Assembly: GCF_000717025.1 (NCBI RefSeq)
Contig: NZ_JNXG01000008.1
Coordinates: forward strand, 1-64,000
Reading direction: 5' to 3'
DNA: 64,000 nt
Source of the DNA: Streptomyces atroolivaceus
GTDB lineage: Bacteria; Actinomycetota; Actinomycetes; Streptomycetales; Streptomycetaceae
A program made the position numbers and the translations under genes. This document shows positions 16,462-28,091 of this stretch, in pieces (position 1 is the stretch's first letter; every line of letters starts with the position of its first letter). The notes beneath the pieces were generated by a model. The model searched no databases. It saw nothing but the letters and a program-made list of their open reading frames with translations, and was not told where the DNA came from.

Positions 16462-17055
16462 ATGTCCGACGTCACCGACCCCTGGCTGATCGTGGGTCTG
16501 GGCAATCCCGGGCCCGAGTACGCGGCGAACCGGCACAACGTCGGGTTCATGGTCGCCGACCTCCTGGCGGAGCGGGTCGGCGGGAAGTTCAAGCGGGCGC
16601 AGAAGGCGCAGGCGCAGGTGCTGGAGGGGCGTATCGGCCCGCCCGGTCCTGGTAGCCGTCGTGTGGTGCTGGCGAAGCCGATGTCGTACATGAATCTGTC
16701 GGGTGGTCCGGTGACGGCGTTGCGGGACTTCTACAAGGTTCCGTTGGATCACGTCGTGGCCGTGCACGACGAGCTGGACATCGATTTCGGCATGCTGCGG
16801 CTGAAGCTGGGCGGTGGTGACAACGGGCACAACGGGCTCAAGTCGATGACGAAGGCGATGGGGCCGGATTACCACCGGGTGCGGTTCGGGATCGGGCGGC
16901 CGCCGGGGCGGATGCAGGTCGCCGATTTCGTGTTGAAGGATTTCTCGTCGGCGGAGCGCAAGGAGCTTGCGTATCTGGTGGACCGGTCGGCGGATGCGGT
17001 GGAGTCGCTGTTGGCTGAGGGGTTGGAGCGGGCTCAGTCGGCGTACAACTCCTGA
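16462..17055 (+). CDS. pth: peptidyl-tRNA hydrolase
   Basis: 197 residues. [21 protein letters not shown] contains the catalytic His25, and [23 protein letters not shown] (catalytic Asp) and [10 protein letters not shown] follow in the usual order. It recycles peptidyl-tRNAs released from stalled ribosomes. GAGGAG precedes the ATG by about 11 nt. Coupling of rplY and pth is common in bacteria. Confidence 0.96.
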   Translation: MSDVTDPWLIVGLGNPGPEYAANRHNVGFMVADLLAERVGGKFKRAQKAQAQVLEGRIGPPGPGSRRVVLAKPMSYMNLSGGPVTALRDFYKVPLDHVVAVHDELDIDFGMLRLKLGGGDNGHNGLKSMTKAMGPDYHRVRFGIGRPPGRMQVADFVLKDFSSAERKELAYLVDRSADAVESLLAEGLERAQSAYNS

Positions 17056-17130
17056 CATTCCTGTTGCTTCTTGGGTGTTTTTCGGCCATAGGTTGACCGG
17101 GGGCAGGGCTCTGCCCAAGGATCGGCCCCC

Positions 17131-17601
17131 ATGAAGCGGAGTTCCTCCCACCGGCTGTTGGCCCATGGCCGTACGTTCCTCGCGGGCTGTGTCGTCCTGT
17201 TGCTGCTGGTGGCGGGGGTGTGGTCGTCGTGGGACAGCGCGCATCACATCGTCCTCGCCAAGGGGCGTGAGCACGGGACGATGACGGTGACGGCGTGTGG
17301 TGAGGACGCGTGTACGGGGTCGTTCTCGCCGGACGCGGATTCGGTGAAGCGGTCCGTGGTGACGATCGAGCGGTCCGTGGCGGCGGAGAAGGGGGACCGT
17401 TTCCCGGTCGTGGTGAAGCCCGGGTCCGGGTACGTCGTGCGTACCGGGACTCCGGGCTTTCTGCATGCGTGGGTACCGCTGGGCGGTGCGCTGGTGCTGG
17501 CCGCCCTGGTGATCGGTGGCGGCATGCGGCTGACGCGTACGGCGTGGGGTGCGGGTGTGGCGGGTGCGGCCCTGTTGACGGCGACGTTCGTCGCCCTCTG
17601 A
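17131..17601 (+). CDS. hypothetical membrane protein
   Basis: 156 residues, no family recognised. One span near the N-terminus (TFLAGCVVLLLLVAGVW) is followed by an extracytoplasmic-type region with two Cys (TACGEDACTGSF) and two more spans near the C-terminus, split by a short MRLTRTA loop. The two Cys could form a disulfide. It lies between pth and the convergent ppc gene; TAGGTT upstream at ~17090 is a possible -10. Confidence 0.7.
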   Translation: MKRSSSHRLLAHGRTFLAGCVVLLLLVAGVWSSWDSAHHIVLAKGREHGTMTVTACGEDACTGSFSPDADSVKRSVVTIERSVAAEKGDRFPVVVKPGSGYVVRTGTPGFLHAWVPLGGALVLAALVIGGGMRLTRTAWGAGVAGAALLTATFVAL

Positions 17602-17636
17602 CGGGGCCGCACCCGTTCGGTCTTCCCGTGTGCGGG

Positions 17637-20366
<2,730 letters not shown>

Positions 20367-20693
20367 AGTGTGCGGCTCCTTGCAGTGGTTGAGCACGTCT
20401 GTCAGGGGGGCCGGGGCGCTCGCGGTGCTGACGGGGCACCCCGGATGTGCAGAGTGCGGACCGCGCTGTCCGACCCACCCAGGATAGGTGTCCGGGGATT
20501 CGGCGTGTTCGGTGCCCTGAGGGGTGAGACGGATCCGGGGTAGACGGGGGGCGAGGGCTTCCCCCACAAGGGTTGTGGCGGCGGCGCTCGCGTGTCGTGA
20601 CCCGTTTCGCTGCAATACTTACGTTGCCGTAGGTTACGGAAGCGTAGCCCGCTCATACCATCATATTTCCTCACCTCGCGGAGGACTCCCCCC
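20367..20693. other. divergent intergenic region between ppc and the desaturase gene
   Basis: This 327-bp gap has no gene. It holds the inverted repeat at 20619-20647 near the desaturase side. Toward ppc, TATCCT on the minus strand (20481-20486) is a possible -10 box for ppc, without a convincing -35. Confidence 0.5.
20619..20647. promoter_or_regulatory. inverted-repeat operator upstream of the desaturase-tetR operon
   Basis: Two 14-bp arms, TTACGTTGCCGTAG and TTACGGAAGCGTAG, are separated by one base and match as inverted repeats at 10 of 14 positions, with core TACG-T-CCGTA. Such a ~29-bp dyad is typical of TetR-family sites, and a TetR gene is the second gene of the operon that starts 46 bp downstream. 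Binding is inferred. Confidence 0.6.
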
Positions 20694-21680
20694 ATGCCCA
20701 CGAGCCCGGATGTGATCGACGACGGCCTGCCGGCGTCGGCAGGCAACCCCGCACCTCCCTCCGCCACGCTCGGCGGCGACAAGAAGCGTTCGGTCGAGCA
20801 GATCGCGCTGCTGCTGTTCATCGTGGTGCCCTTCGCGGCCCTGGTCGCGGCCGTGCCGCTGGCCTGGGGCCGTGGTGTCAGCTGGCTGGACCTCGGCCTG
20901 CTGGTCGTCATGTACTACTGGGGCTGCCACGGCGTGACGATCGGCTTCCACCGCTACTTCACGCACGGCTCGTTCAAGGCGAAGCGTCCGCTCCGCATCG
21001 CCCTGGCCGTCGCGGGCTCGATGGCGGTGGAGGGTCCACTGGTGCGCTGGGTGGCCGACCACCGCAAGCACCACCGGTTCTCCGACGCCGAGGGCGACCC
21101 GCATTCGCCGTGGCGGTTCGGTGAGAACCTCCCCGCACTGATGAAGGGCCTGTGGTGGGCCCACATCGGCTGGATGTTCAACGAGGAGCAGACGCCGCAG
21201 CAGAAGTACGCCCCGGACCTGGTCAAGGACCCGGCGATCCGTGCGATCTCGCGCCACTTCCTCAGCTTCACGATCCTGTCGCTGGCGATCCCGCCGCTGG
21301 TCGGCGGCCTGGTCACGATGTCGTGGTGGGGTGCGTTCACCGCCTTCTTCTGGGGTTCACTGGTCCGTGTCGCGCTGCTCCACCACGTGACGTGGTCGAT
21401 CAACTCCATCTGTCACGCGGTCGGCAAGCGGCCGTTCAAGTCCCGCGACAGGTCCGGGAACGTGTGGTGGCTGGCGGTGCTCTCGTGCGGTGAGTCCTGG
21501 CACAACCTGCACCACGCGGACCCGACGAGCGCGCGGCACGGGGTGCTCAGGGGGCAGATCGATTCCAGTGCCCGCCTCATCCGCTGGTTCGAGAAGCTGG
21601 GCTGGGCATCCGACGTCCGGTGGCCCGATGCCTCGCGTATTGCCGCCCGCCGCAAGCCCGCGGCCGCCGACCCGGCATGA
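20694..21680 (+). CDS. membrane fatty-acyl (acyl-CoA) desaturase
   Basis: 328 residues. All three histidine boxes of the integral membrane di-iron desaturases are present: HRYFTH, HRKHH and HNLHH. Hydrophobic spans flank them (e.g. IALLLFIVVPFAALVAAV). It likely inserts a delta-9-type double bond into saturated acyl chains to adjust membrane fluidity. GGAGGA lies before ATG 20694. The next gene, a TetR regulator, overlaps the stop (ATGA), and a dyad operator sits upstream. Confidence 0.9.
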   Translation: MPTSPDVIDDGLPASAGNPAPPSATLGGDKKRSVEQIALLLFIVVPFAALVAAVPLAWGRGVSWLDLGLLVVMYYWGCHGVTIGFHRYFTHGSFKAKRPLRIALAVAGSMAVEGPLVRWVADHRKHHRFSDAEGDPHSPWRFGENLPALMKGLWWAHIGWMFNEEQTPQQKYAPDLVKDPAIRAISRHFLSFTILSLAIPPLVGGLVTMSWWGAFTAFFWGSLVRVALLHHVTWSINSICHAVGKRPFKSRDRSGNVWWLAVLSCGESWHNLHHADPTSARHGVLRGQIDSSARLIRWFEKLGWASDVRWPDASRIAARRKPAAADPA

Positions 21681-22363
21681 TTGACGACGTGGCGACCGAC
21701 GGAAGCACAAGCGGCGAGAAGAGCATGCCTGCCCCCACGCGACGGGCCCGGCGGGTCCGGATGACGGGGAAGGAGCGCCGCGAGCAACTTCTGGACATCG
21801 GCCGCACCCTGTTCGCCGACAAGGGCTTCGAGGGCACCTCGGTGGAGGAGATCGCGGCACGGGCCGGGGTCTCCAAGCCGGTGGTGTACGAGCACTTCGG
21901 CGGCAAGGAGGGCCTGTACGCCGTCGTGGTCGACCGCGAGATGCGCCAGCTGCTGGACCTGGTGACGGGGGCCCTCACCGCGGGTCACCCCCGTGAGCTG
22001 CTGGAGCAGGCGGCGTTCGCGCTGCTCGACTACATCGAGACGTACACGGACGGTTTCCGGATCCTGGTCCGTGACTCCCCGGTCGCGCAGTCGACGGGCA
22101 CCTTCGCGTCGCTGATCAGTGACATCGCGACGCAGGTCGAGGACATCCTGGGCCTGGAGTTCAAGGCCCGGGGCTTCGACCCGAAGCTGGCCCCGCTGTA
22201 CGCGCAGGCCCTGGTCGGGATGGTCGCGCTGACCGGCCAGTGGTGGCTGGACGTGCGGAAGCCGAAGAAGGCCGAGGTCGCGGCCCATCTGGTGAATCTG
22301 GCGTGGCACGGGCTGGAGAACCTGGAGTCGAAGCCGCGGCTGATAGGTCACCGGAAGAGCTGA
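21677..22363 (+). CDS. TetR-family regulator of the desaturase operon
   Basis: 228 residues. The N-terminal HTH reads EQLLDIGRTLFADKGFEG then EEIAARAGVSKPVVYEHFGGKEGLY, a canonical TetR domain; the C-terminal half is the variable helical ligand domain. The ATG at 21677 overlaps the desaturase stop; an alternative ATG at 21725 would remove 16 residues. Operon position with a lipid-desaturating enzyme suggests it senses acyl-CoA or membrane state and represses its own operon. Confidence 0.85.
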   Translation: MIDDVATDGSTSGEKSMPAPTRRARRVRMTGKERREQLLDIGRTLFADKGFEGTSVEEIAARAGVSKPVVYEHFGGKEGLYAVVVDREMRQLLDLVTGALTAGHPRELLEQAAFALLDYIETYTDGFRILVRDSPVAQSTGTFASLISDIATQVEDILGLEFKARGFDPKLAPLYAQALVGMVALTGQWWLDVRKPKKAEVAAHLVNLAWHGLENLESKPRLIGHRKS

Positions 22364-22466
22364 TCCCTGCCGTGGTGCGCACGTGCTCACTCGTTGTGAT
22401 GACGGAGCGGCGAACCGGACCCTACTGTGGTGGGGCAGGGCCAGAATCCCGTCCATGGGAGGACCT

Positions 22467-23069
22467 ATGACCGCCGAGCCGATCACCGGGCACAGCAGCC
22501 GCTGGCCGGTGCCCCCGCAGGACGGATACACCGTGGACGACCTGTTCACGCTGCCTGATCTCCCGCCGCACACGGAATTGCTCGACGGGAGCCTGGTTTT
22601 TGTGAGTCCGCAGCGAGATTTCCACAGCACGGTGATCGACCTCCTGACGGCCGGGCTCCGCCACAGCGCGCCGCCGGAGCTGAAGGCACGCCGTGAGATG
22701 ACCGTCGTCCTCGACCGGCGCAACGCCCCCGAGCCGGATGTCTGCGTCGTCCGGGCGGAAGCGGTCACCGGGCGGGAGCTCACCCGTTTCGAGGCGGCGG
22801 ACGTGGTTCTCGCCGTCGAGGTGGTATCACCCGACTCCGAGGCCCGGGACCGCGAGACCAAACCGCACAAGTACGCGTCCGCCGGGATCGAGCACTTCTG
22901 GCTGGTCGAGATGACCGGCACCGACCGGCACCCGGTGGTGCGGGTCTACGAGCTGGATCCGGTGACGAAGGCGTACGCGCTGACGGGCATCCATCACGAC
23001 CGGCTCAAGACGGGTGTGCCGTTCCCCGTCGACCTCGACATCTCGGCGGAGGCCCTCGACACGCTGTGA
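22467..23069 (+). CDS. Uma2-family (DUF820) putative restriction endonuclease
   Basis: 200 residues with the PD-(D/E)XK pattern of Uma2 proteins: PHTELLDGSLVF at the N-terminus, then EPDVCVV, the strand VLAVEVVSPDSEARDR, and KPHKYASAGIEHFWLVE. These proteins are abundant in Streptomyces and cyanobacteria; their target and role are not established. GGGAGG lies 5 nt before ATG 22467. No partner methylase is adjacent, so it is not an ordinary restriction system. Confidence 0.85.
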   Translation: MTAEPITGHSSRWPVPPQDGYTVDDLFTLPDLPPHTELLDGSLVFVSPQRDFHSTVIDLLTAGLRHSAPPELKARREMTVVLDRRNAPEPDVCVVRAEAVTGRELTRFEAADVVLAVEVVSPDSEARDRETKPHKYASAGIEHFWLVEMTGTDRHPVVRVYELDPVTKAYALTGIHHDRLKTGVPFPVDLDISAEALDTL

Positions 23070-23085
23070 CGTCCGGCCCGGACGG

Positions 23086-23883
23086 TCACCCCGCGGTCCT
23101 GGCGACGGCGAAGATCCGGCGGAACGGGAAGACCGTGCCGTGCGGGCCGGCCGGGTAGGCGGTGCGCAGCAGGTCGCGGTATGCGGTGAGGAAGGCGTCG
23201 TGGGCCTCCGGGTCGTCGGTGAGGGCGTCGAGGACGGGTCGCAGGCCGGTGCCCTTGACCCAGTCGAGGACGGGGTCCTCGCCCTGGAGGAGATGCAGGT
23301 AGGTGGTCTCCCAGACGTCCACGTCGCGTCCGGGGGCGGTGAGGTGTTCCAGGTAGTCCGCGGGGGTGTGTACGGCGTCGCCGTGGCGCAGGAGGCCGCC
23401 GAGGCGGTCGTTCCAGCGGGGGGATCCGGCCAGTTCGCGCATGAGGGTGTGGCTGGGGGCGTCGAAGTTGCCGGGTACCTGGAAGGCGAGGGTGCCGCCG
23501 GGGGTGAGGGCGTCCAGCCAGTGGGGGAAGCGGGCGGTGTGGCCGGGGACCCATTGGAGCAGGGCGTTGGAGACGATGAGGTCGTAGGTCTCGGCCGGCT
23601 CCCAGGTCCCGGCGTCGGCTTCGGCGAAGTCGAGGAGGGGCCCGGCGTGGGCGCGGGCGCGTTCGAGCATGTGGGGGGAGCTGTCGTAGCCGGTGATGCG
23701 GGCGTCGGGCCGGCGTTCCGCGAGGAGGGCGGTGACGTTGCCCGCCCCGCAGCCGAGGTCGGCGATCCGGGGTGCGGGGTCGTGCGGCAGGGGTCCGATG
23801 CGGGCCAGGAGGTCGAGGAAGGGGCGGGTGCGGTGGTCAGCGTGGCGGAGGTACTGCTGCGGGTCCCAGGTGGGTGGGGTCAT
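23086..23883 (-). CDS. tam: trans-aconitate 2-methyltransferase-like SAM methyltransferase
   Basis: 265 residues. WDPQQYLRHADHRTRPFLDLL at the start and the class-I SAM-binding motif IADLGCGAGNVT, then GYDSSPHMLE and NALLQWVPGH, match the Tam family, which methylates trans-aconitate and detoxifies this aconitase inhibitor. ATG 23883 is preferred; a GTG 18 nt upstream is possible, and neither has a ribosome site. It is divergent from a MarR gene with a shared palindromic control region. Confidence 0.82.
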   Translation of the reverse strand: MTPPTWDPQQYLRHADHRTRPFLDLLARIGPLPHDPAPRIADLGCGAGNVTALLAERRPDARITGYDSSPHMLERARAHAGPLLDFAEADAGTWEPAETYDLIVSNALLQWVPGHTARFPHWLDALTPGGTLAFQVPGNFDAPSHTLMRELAGSPRWNDRLGGLLRHGDAVHTPADYLEHLTAPGRDVDVWETTYLHLLQGEDPVLDWVKGTGLRPVLDALTDDPEAHDAFLTAYRDLLRTAYPAGPHGTVFPFRRIFAVARTAG

Positions 23884-23909
23884 GGGGGTCAGAATCACCA
23901 AAAAATTCT

Positions 23910-23951
23910 CTCGATGTCAAGACACTTGAATTCAAGAGACTTCATGTCGAG
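23910..23951. promoter_or_regulatory. nested palindromes between tam and marR
   Basis: A perfect 10-bp palindrome TTGAATTCAA (23926-23935) is centred within a longer inverted repeat with outer arms CTCGATGTCAAG (23910-23921) and CTTCATGTCGAG (23940-23951). This AT-rich dyad in very GC-rich DNA is a likely MarR operator covering both divergent promoters; TTGACA is contained on the minus strand. Confidence 0.65.
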
Positions 23952-23959
23952 GGACCCTC

Positions 23960-23965
23960 TACACT
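23960..23965 (+). promoter_or_regulatory. -10 box of leaderless marR
   Basis: TACACT followed by 7 nt and then ATG 23973, with no ribosome site; a leaderless start is likely. Confidence 0.55.
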
Positions 23966-23972
23966 GATCGAC

Positions 23973-24470
23973 ATGGAGGACGAGGTCGACCGACTGGTCG
24001 CTGCATGGCGCCGCGAGCGCCCCGACCTCGACGTGGAACCACTCGAGGTCCTGAGCCGCGTCTCCCGCCTGGCCAGGCATCTGGACCGGGCCCGCAGGAT
24101 CGCCTTCGCGGAGCACCAGCTGGAGCCGTGGGAGTTCGACGTCCTGACGTCCCTGCGCCGTGCCGGCGCCCCGTATCAGCTCTCCCCCGGCCAGCTCCTC
24201 ACCCAGACGCTGGTCACCTCGGGCACGATGACGAACCGCATCGACCGGCTGACCAAGAAGAATCTGGTGGAGAGGCTGCCCGACCCGAGTGACCGCCGCG
24301 GCGTCCTGGTCCGGCTGACCGATCTGGGCCGCGACAAGGCCGACCAGTCGCTGGCCGGGCTGCTCGACCAGGAGCGGGCCATCCTGGGCGAGCTCTCCCG
24401 TGGGCAGCGGTCCGAACTGGCCGGGCTGCTACGCCGGCTGACCGCCCCGTTCGACAACGTCCCCGGTTAG
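23973..24470 (+). CDS. MarR-family regulator
   Basis: 165 residues with the winged-helix layout of MarR: EPWEFDVLTSLRRAG, LTQTLVTSGTMTNRIDRLTKKNLVERLPDPSDRRGVLVRLTD (recognition helix and wing). It probably controls the divergent methyltransferase gene and itself via the palindromes in between. Its 3' end overlaps the convergent LuxR gene by 42 bp, so the two transcripts are antisense at their ends. Confidence 0.88.
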   Translation: MEDEVDRLVAAWRRERPDLDVEPLEVLSRVSRLARHLDRARRIAFAEHQLEPWEFDVLTSLRRAGAPYQLSPGQLLTQTLVTSGTMTNRIDRLTKKNLVERLPDPSDRRGVLVRLTDLGRDKADQSLAGLLDQERAILGELSRGQRSELAGLLRRLTAPFDNVPG

Positions 24471-25220
24471 CACGGCCGGGCCCACTCCGGCACGCCGGGC
24501 CAGCGCCACGGCCGCCAGGGTCGAGTGCACGCCCAGCTTCCCCAGCACGTTCTGCATGTGGGTGCGCACCGTGTGCGGGGAGAGGAAGAGCCGCTCCGCG
24601 ACCGCCTTGCGGCCCAGGCCCGCCACCATGCAGCGCAGCACCTCGCGCTCGCGCGGCGTCAGCGACTCGACGAGCTGCTCGCTCTCGGTGCGGTGTCTGC
24701 GGGCCGCCGTCAGCTCCCGCAGGACTCCGGTCAGCAGCGCGGCGGGCAGGTGCGTCTCGTCGCGCAGCACGCCCCGTATGACCGTCAGCAGCCGTTGCAG
24801 CGAGCAGTCCTTGGCGACCCAGCCCGAAGCACCCGCCTGCAGCGCCATCGCGGCCCGGCGCGGGTCGTCCTTCTCGGCGAGCACCACCGTACGGATGTGG
24901 GGCTGGCCCGAACGCACCCCGGCGACCAGCGAGATGCCGTCCACCGGCCCCCCGTTCCCGCCGTCGGAGGTGCCGCGCGGCGCGGGAACGGTGCGGCCTC
25001 CGCCCGTGGCGAGGACGCCCAGTTCGGCGTCGACCAGCATCACGTCGTAGCGGCGTCCTTCGGCCGTCGCGCGCTCCAGACATCGCTGCGCGGCGGGACC
25101 ACTGCCCGCCGCGGACACGTCCACGTCCGGTTCGGCCGCGAGCGCCGCGGCGAGGGACTCGGCAAAGATGCGGTGGTCGTCGACCACCAGCACCCGGATA
25201 CGAGCCACAGACACCCCCAT
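24429..25220 (-). CDS. NarL/LuxR-type response regulator with Gly-rich insert
   Basis: 263 residues. A receiver domain begins RIRVLVVDDHRIFAESL with Asp64 (MLVDAELG) as likely phospho-site and Lys in GASGWVAKD; the C-terminal LuxR HTH is SLTPREREVLRCMVAGL...LSPHTVRTHMQNVLGKLGV. A Gly/Ser-rich insertion of about 25 residues (~70-95) lies within the receiver, which is unusual. No cognate kinase adjoins it. AGGAG lies 10 nt before ATG 25220. A related regulator is found at 31386-32096 across the gal locus. Confidence 0.85.
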   Translation of the reverse strand: MGVSVARIRVLVVDDHRIFAESLAAALAAEPDVDVSAAGSGPAAQRCLERATAEGRRYDVMLVDAELGVLATGGGRTVPAPRGTSDGGNGGPVDGISLVAGVRSGQPHIRTVVLAEKDDPRRAAMALQAGASGWVAKDCSLQRLLTVIRGVLRDETHLPAALLTGVLRELTAARRHRTESEQLVESLTPREREVLRCMVAGLGRKAVAERLFLSPHTVRTHMQNVLGKLGVHSTLAAVALARRAGVGPAVLTGDVVERGGQPA

Positions 25221-25477
25221 GCTGTGTGAGCTCCTGGGGCGCCCCGTACCTGGCCGGCCCCGGCGGGGACGGACCACGGCGGACACGACGCCCGGAGCAC
25301 TCCGGTGAACCGCCCGCGCACGGCCGCCGCCGTGTGCCGGCCGCCACCCGCCCCGGGCGTCGTATCCGACTGTCTCGTCCCCTGAAACAACACCGGCCCC
25401 CACCGGTGCTGAGCATCAGCGTACGGCGGGCGGCGGGCGGCGGAAGGCGATTCGCAGAACTGACCGCCCCAGGTGTT

Positions 25478-25483
25478 TAGGGT
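25478..25483 (+). promoter_or_regulatory. -10 box of leaderless GNAT gene
   Basis: TAGGGT followed by 7 nt and then ATG 25491; no ribosome site. Confidence 0.5.
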
Positions 25484-25490
25484 GTTGTTC

Positions 25491-26000
25491 ATGTTCCGTC
25501 TTGAGACCGAAGTGGACAAGGAACGTCGTATTCTGCTGGGCCGGCGGCTGCACGACGACAACTGGGACGGATCACCGGAGCTGCGTGCCCTGCACTCCAC
25601 CTCCGCCGAGCACGAAGTCCCGCTGGAGGTCTGGCTCCTGGACGACGGAGGGGCCCTGGCCGGCGGGCTGAGCGGCCGGACCTGGGCCTACTGGCTCCAC
25701 GTGGACCTTCTCTGGGTGGACACCCGCCACCGCGGCCTCGGCCTCGGCTCGCGCCTGCTCGCCGAGGCGGAGCGCCTCGCCCGCGACGAGCGCGCCTGTA
25801 CCCGCTCCCGGCTCGAGACCTGGGGTTTCCAGGCCCCGGGCTTCTACCGGAAGCAGGGGTACGAGGTCGTCGGCGAGGTCGAGGACTACCCGCCAGGCGT
25901 CGCGGAGTTCATTCTGGTCAAGCAGCTGGAGCGACCCTCAGCGCCCCCGCGGAGGGAACCGCGGGGAAGACTCCCGGGGCTGCGTGGCCGGCCGAGGTGA
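25491..26000 (+). CDS. GNAT-family N-acetyltransferase
   Basis: 169 residues. LLWVDTRHRGLGLGSRLLAEAERLARDERA is the acetyl-CoA-binding motif A of GNAT enzymes, and GFQAPGFYRKQGYEVVGEVEDYPPG is motif B. The acceptor substrate is unknown. The start is ATG 25491, with a leaderless-type -10. The last 83 bp overlap galK on the opposite strand; the Pro/Arg-rich tail there is probably not part of the catalytic domain. Confidence 0.83.
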   Translation: MFRLETEVDKERRILLGRRLHDDNWDGSPELRALHSTSAEHEVPLEVWLLDDGGALAGGLSGRTWAYWLHVDLLWVDTRHRGLGLGSRLLAEAERLARDERACTRSRLETWGFQAPGFYRKQGYEVVGEVEDYPPGVAEFILVKQLERPSAPPRREPRGRLPGLRGRPR

Positions 26001-27114
26001 AGGCCTCCGAGACGGCCTTGGCGACGGTGTCCGCCGTCGCTTCCTCCACCAGCACGATCGCCGAGCCGCCGAAGCCGCCCCCGGTCATCCTGGCCCCGAG
26101 CGCCCCGGCCGCGTTCGCCGCCGAGACCACGAGGTCCAGCTCCGGGCACGAGACCCGCAGATCGTCGCGGAGCGAGACGTGGCCCTCGTTGAGGACCGGG
26201 CCCGCGGCGCGCACGTCGCCCGCGTCGAGCAGGGCGATGACCTGCTCCACCCGGTGGTTGTCGCTCACCACATGGCGGACGTAGCGCACGACCGACTCGT
26301 CCTCGCCGGCCGCCGCGAGGGTCTCCAGCGCGGCTCCCAGGTCCTCGTACGGAAGGTCACGGAGGGTGCCGATGCCGAGCGCGCGGGCGCCCGCCTCGCA
26401 GCCGGCCCGGCGCTCCGCGTACGCGCCGTCGCCCAGGGCGTGCTTGACCCGGGTGTCGACGACGAGCAGCTGCAGCCCGTGCGCGGCCAGGTCGAAGGGG
26501 ACCTGGCGCTGGGTGAGGTCGCGGGTGTCGAGGTACAGCGCGTGGCCCTCGGTGCAGCACGCCGAGGCCATCTGGTCCATGACGCCGCAGGGCACACCGA
26601 CGAACGCGTTCTCGGCCCGCTGGCCGAGCACGGCGATCTCCGGGGCGCTCAGGCCCAGCTGGAAGAGGTCGTTCAGGGCGAGCGCGGTGACGACCTCCAG
26701 GGCGGCCGAGGAGGAGAGGCCGGCGCCGACGGGGACGGTGGAGGTGAGCTGGATGTCCGCCCCGGTGACGGGGTGACCGGCCTCGCGGAGCGCCCAGACG
26801 ACGCCGGCCGGGTAGGCGGCCCAGCCGTGCCCGGAGTGCGGGGCCAGCTCCTCGACGCGCAGGGAGACGACACCGCCGGGTACGTCGGTGGAGTGCAGGC
26901 GGAGCTGTCCGTCGGTACGGCGTGCGACGGCCGCGCGGGCGGTGTGCGGCAGGGCGAGCGGCATGACGAAGCCGTCGTTGAAGTCGGTGTACTCACCGAT
27001 CAGGTTCACTCGTCCGGGTGCTGCCCAGATGCCTTCGGGGGCGTTCCCGTACAGCTCGGTGAAGGAGGCGGTCAGCTCGGTGAGGGAGACGGCCGGCTCG
27101 GCGTTGTCGGTCAT
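25918..27114 (-). CDS. galK: galactokinase
   Basis: 398 residues of the GHMP family. [19 protein letters not shown] is the galactokinase signature, [14 protein letters not shown] the ATP loop and [15 protein letters not shown] the third GHMP motif. It phosphorylates galactose to galactose-1-phosphate. The ATG overlaps the galE stop by 4 bp, making it the last gene of galT-galE-galK. Confidence 0.96.
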   Translation of the reverse strand: MTDNAEPAVSLTELTASFTELYGNAPEGIWAAPGRVNLIGEYTDFNDGFVMPLALPHTARAAVARRTDGQLRLHSTDVPGGVVSLRVEELAPHSGHGWAAYPAGVVWALREAGHPVTGADIQLTSTVPVGAGLSSSAALEVVTALALNDLFQLGLSAPEIAVLGQRAENAFVGVPCGVMDQMASACCTEGHALYLDTRDLTQRQVPFDLAAHGLQLLVVDTRVKHALGDGAYAERRAGCEAGARALGIGTLRDLPYEDLGAALETLAAAGEDESVVRYVRHVVSDNHRVEQVIALLDAGDVRAAGPVLNEGHVSLRDDLRVSCPELDLVVSAANAAGALGARMTGGGFGGSAIVLVEEATADTVAKAVSEAFTSAGHAAPGVFPAVPSAGALRVAPAA

Positions 27115-28091
27115 GGTGCGGTGGGCTCCTCTCGGCGGGCGAACGTCCACGCGTCGGCGACGATTCCGGCCAGGCCGGCGCGCGACGGCCGCCAGCCGAG
27201 CCGTTCCCTGGCCGTGGCGGCGGAGGCCACGAGGACGGCCGGGTCGCCGCCGCGCCGGGGCGCGGTGGTCTCGGGTACCGGGTGGCCGGTGACCTGGCGG
27301 ACGGTCTCGATGACCTCGCGGACCGAGAAGCCGTTGCCGTTGCCGAGGTTGCAGATGAGGTGTTCGCCCGCGGCGGCCGCTTCCAGGGCGAGCAGGTGGG
27401 CATCGGCGAGGTCGGCGACGTGGATGTAGTCGCGCACGCAGGTGCCGTCCGGTGTCGGGTAGTCGTCGCCGTAGACGGAGATCGACTCGCGCTGGCCGAG
27501 CGCGACCTGGAGGACCAGCGGGATGAGGTGCGACTCGGGGCTGTGGCGCTCGCCGCAGCTGCCGTAGGCACCCGCGACGTTGAAGTAGCGCAGGGAGACG
27601 GCGGCCAGGCCGTGGGCGGTCGCCTCGCCGGTGATCATGTGGTCGACGGCGAGCTTGGAGGCGCCGTAGGGGCTGGTGGGCGCGGTGGGGTCGGTCTCCG
27701 TGATGGGGCTGGAGACCGGCTCGCCGTAGGTCGCCGCGGTGGAGGAGAAGACGAGGGTGCGCACGCCCGCGTCGCGCATGGCGGCGAGGAGGGCGGTGGT
27801 GCCGCCGACGTTGTTGACCCAGTACTTCTCGGGGTCGACGACGGACTCGCCGACCTGGGAGCAGGCGGCGAAGTGCAGCACTCCGTCGTAGGAGGGGTCC
27901 AGCCACTTGGCGGCGTCCTGGATGCGGCCCTCGATGAACTCGGCGCCCTGGGGGACGCCTTCACGGAAGCCGGTCGACAGGTCGTCGAGGACGGTCACGG
28001 TGTGACCGGCCTCCAGCAGGTGGGCGGCGACGACACTGCCGACGTATCCCGCGCCTCCCGTCACCAGGTACTTCTTGCCGGTGTTGCTCAC
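27111..28091 (-). CDS. galE: UDP-glucose 4-epimerase
   Basis: 326 residues. The N-terminal NAD-binding motif is [18 protein letters not shown] and the catalytic YGASK (Tyr-x-x-x-Lys) follow. It interconverts UDP-galactose and UDP-glucose. The GTG start overlaps the galT stop (GTGA). In S. lividans the gal operon is known to have an additional promoter ahead of galE; I could not pick one out inside galT here. Confidence 0.95.
   Translation of the reverse strand: MSNTGKKYLVTGGAGYVGSVVAAHLLEAGHTVTVLDDLSTGFREGVPQGAEFIEGRIQDAAKWLDPSYDGVLHFAACSQVGESVVDPEKYWVNNVGGTTALLAAMRDAGVRTLVFSSTAATYGEPVSSPITETDPTAPTSPYGASKLAVDHMITGEATAHGLAAVSLRYFNVAGAYGSCGERHSPESHLIPLVLQVALGQRESISVYGDDYPTPDGTCVRDYIHVADLADAHLLALEAAAAGEHLICNLGNGNGFSVREVIETVRQVTGHPVPETTAPRRGGDPAVLVASAATARERLGWRPSRAGLAGIVADAWTFARREEPTAP

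Noticed and set aside
17099..17115. GGGCAG/CTGCCC hairpin before the membrane protein gene as a riboswitch
   Set aside because: Only a 6-bp stem with no further conserved structure recognised.
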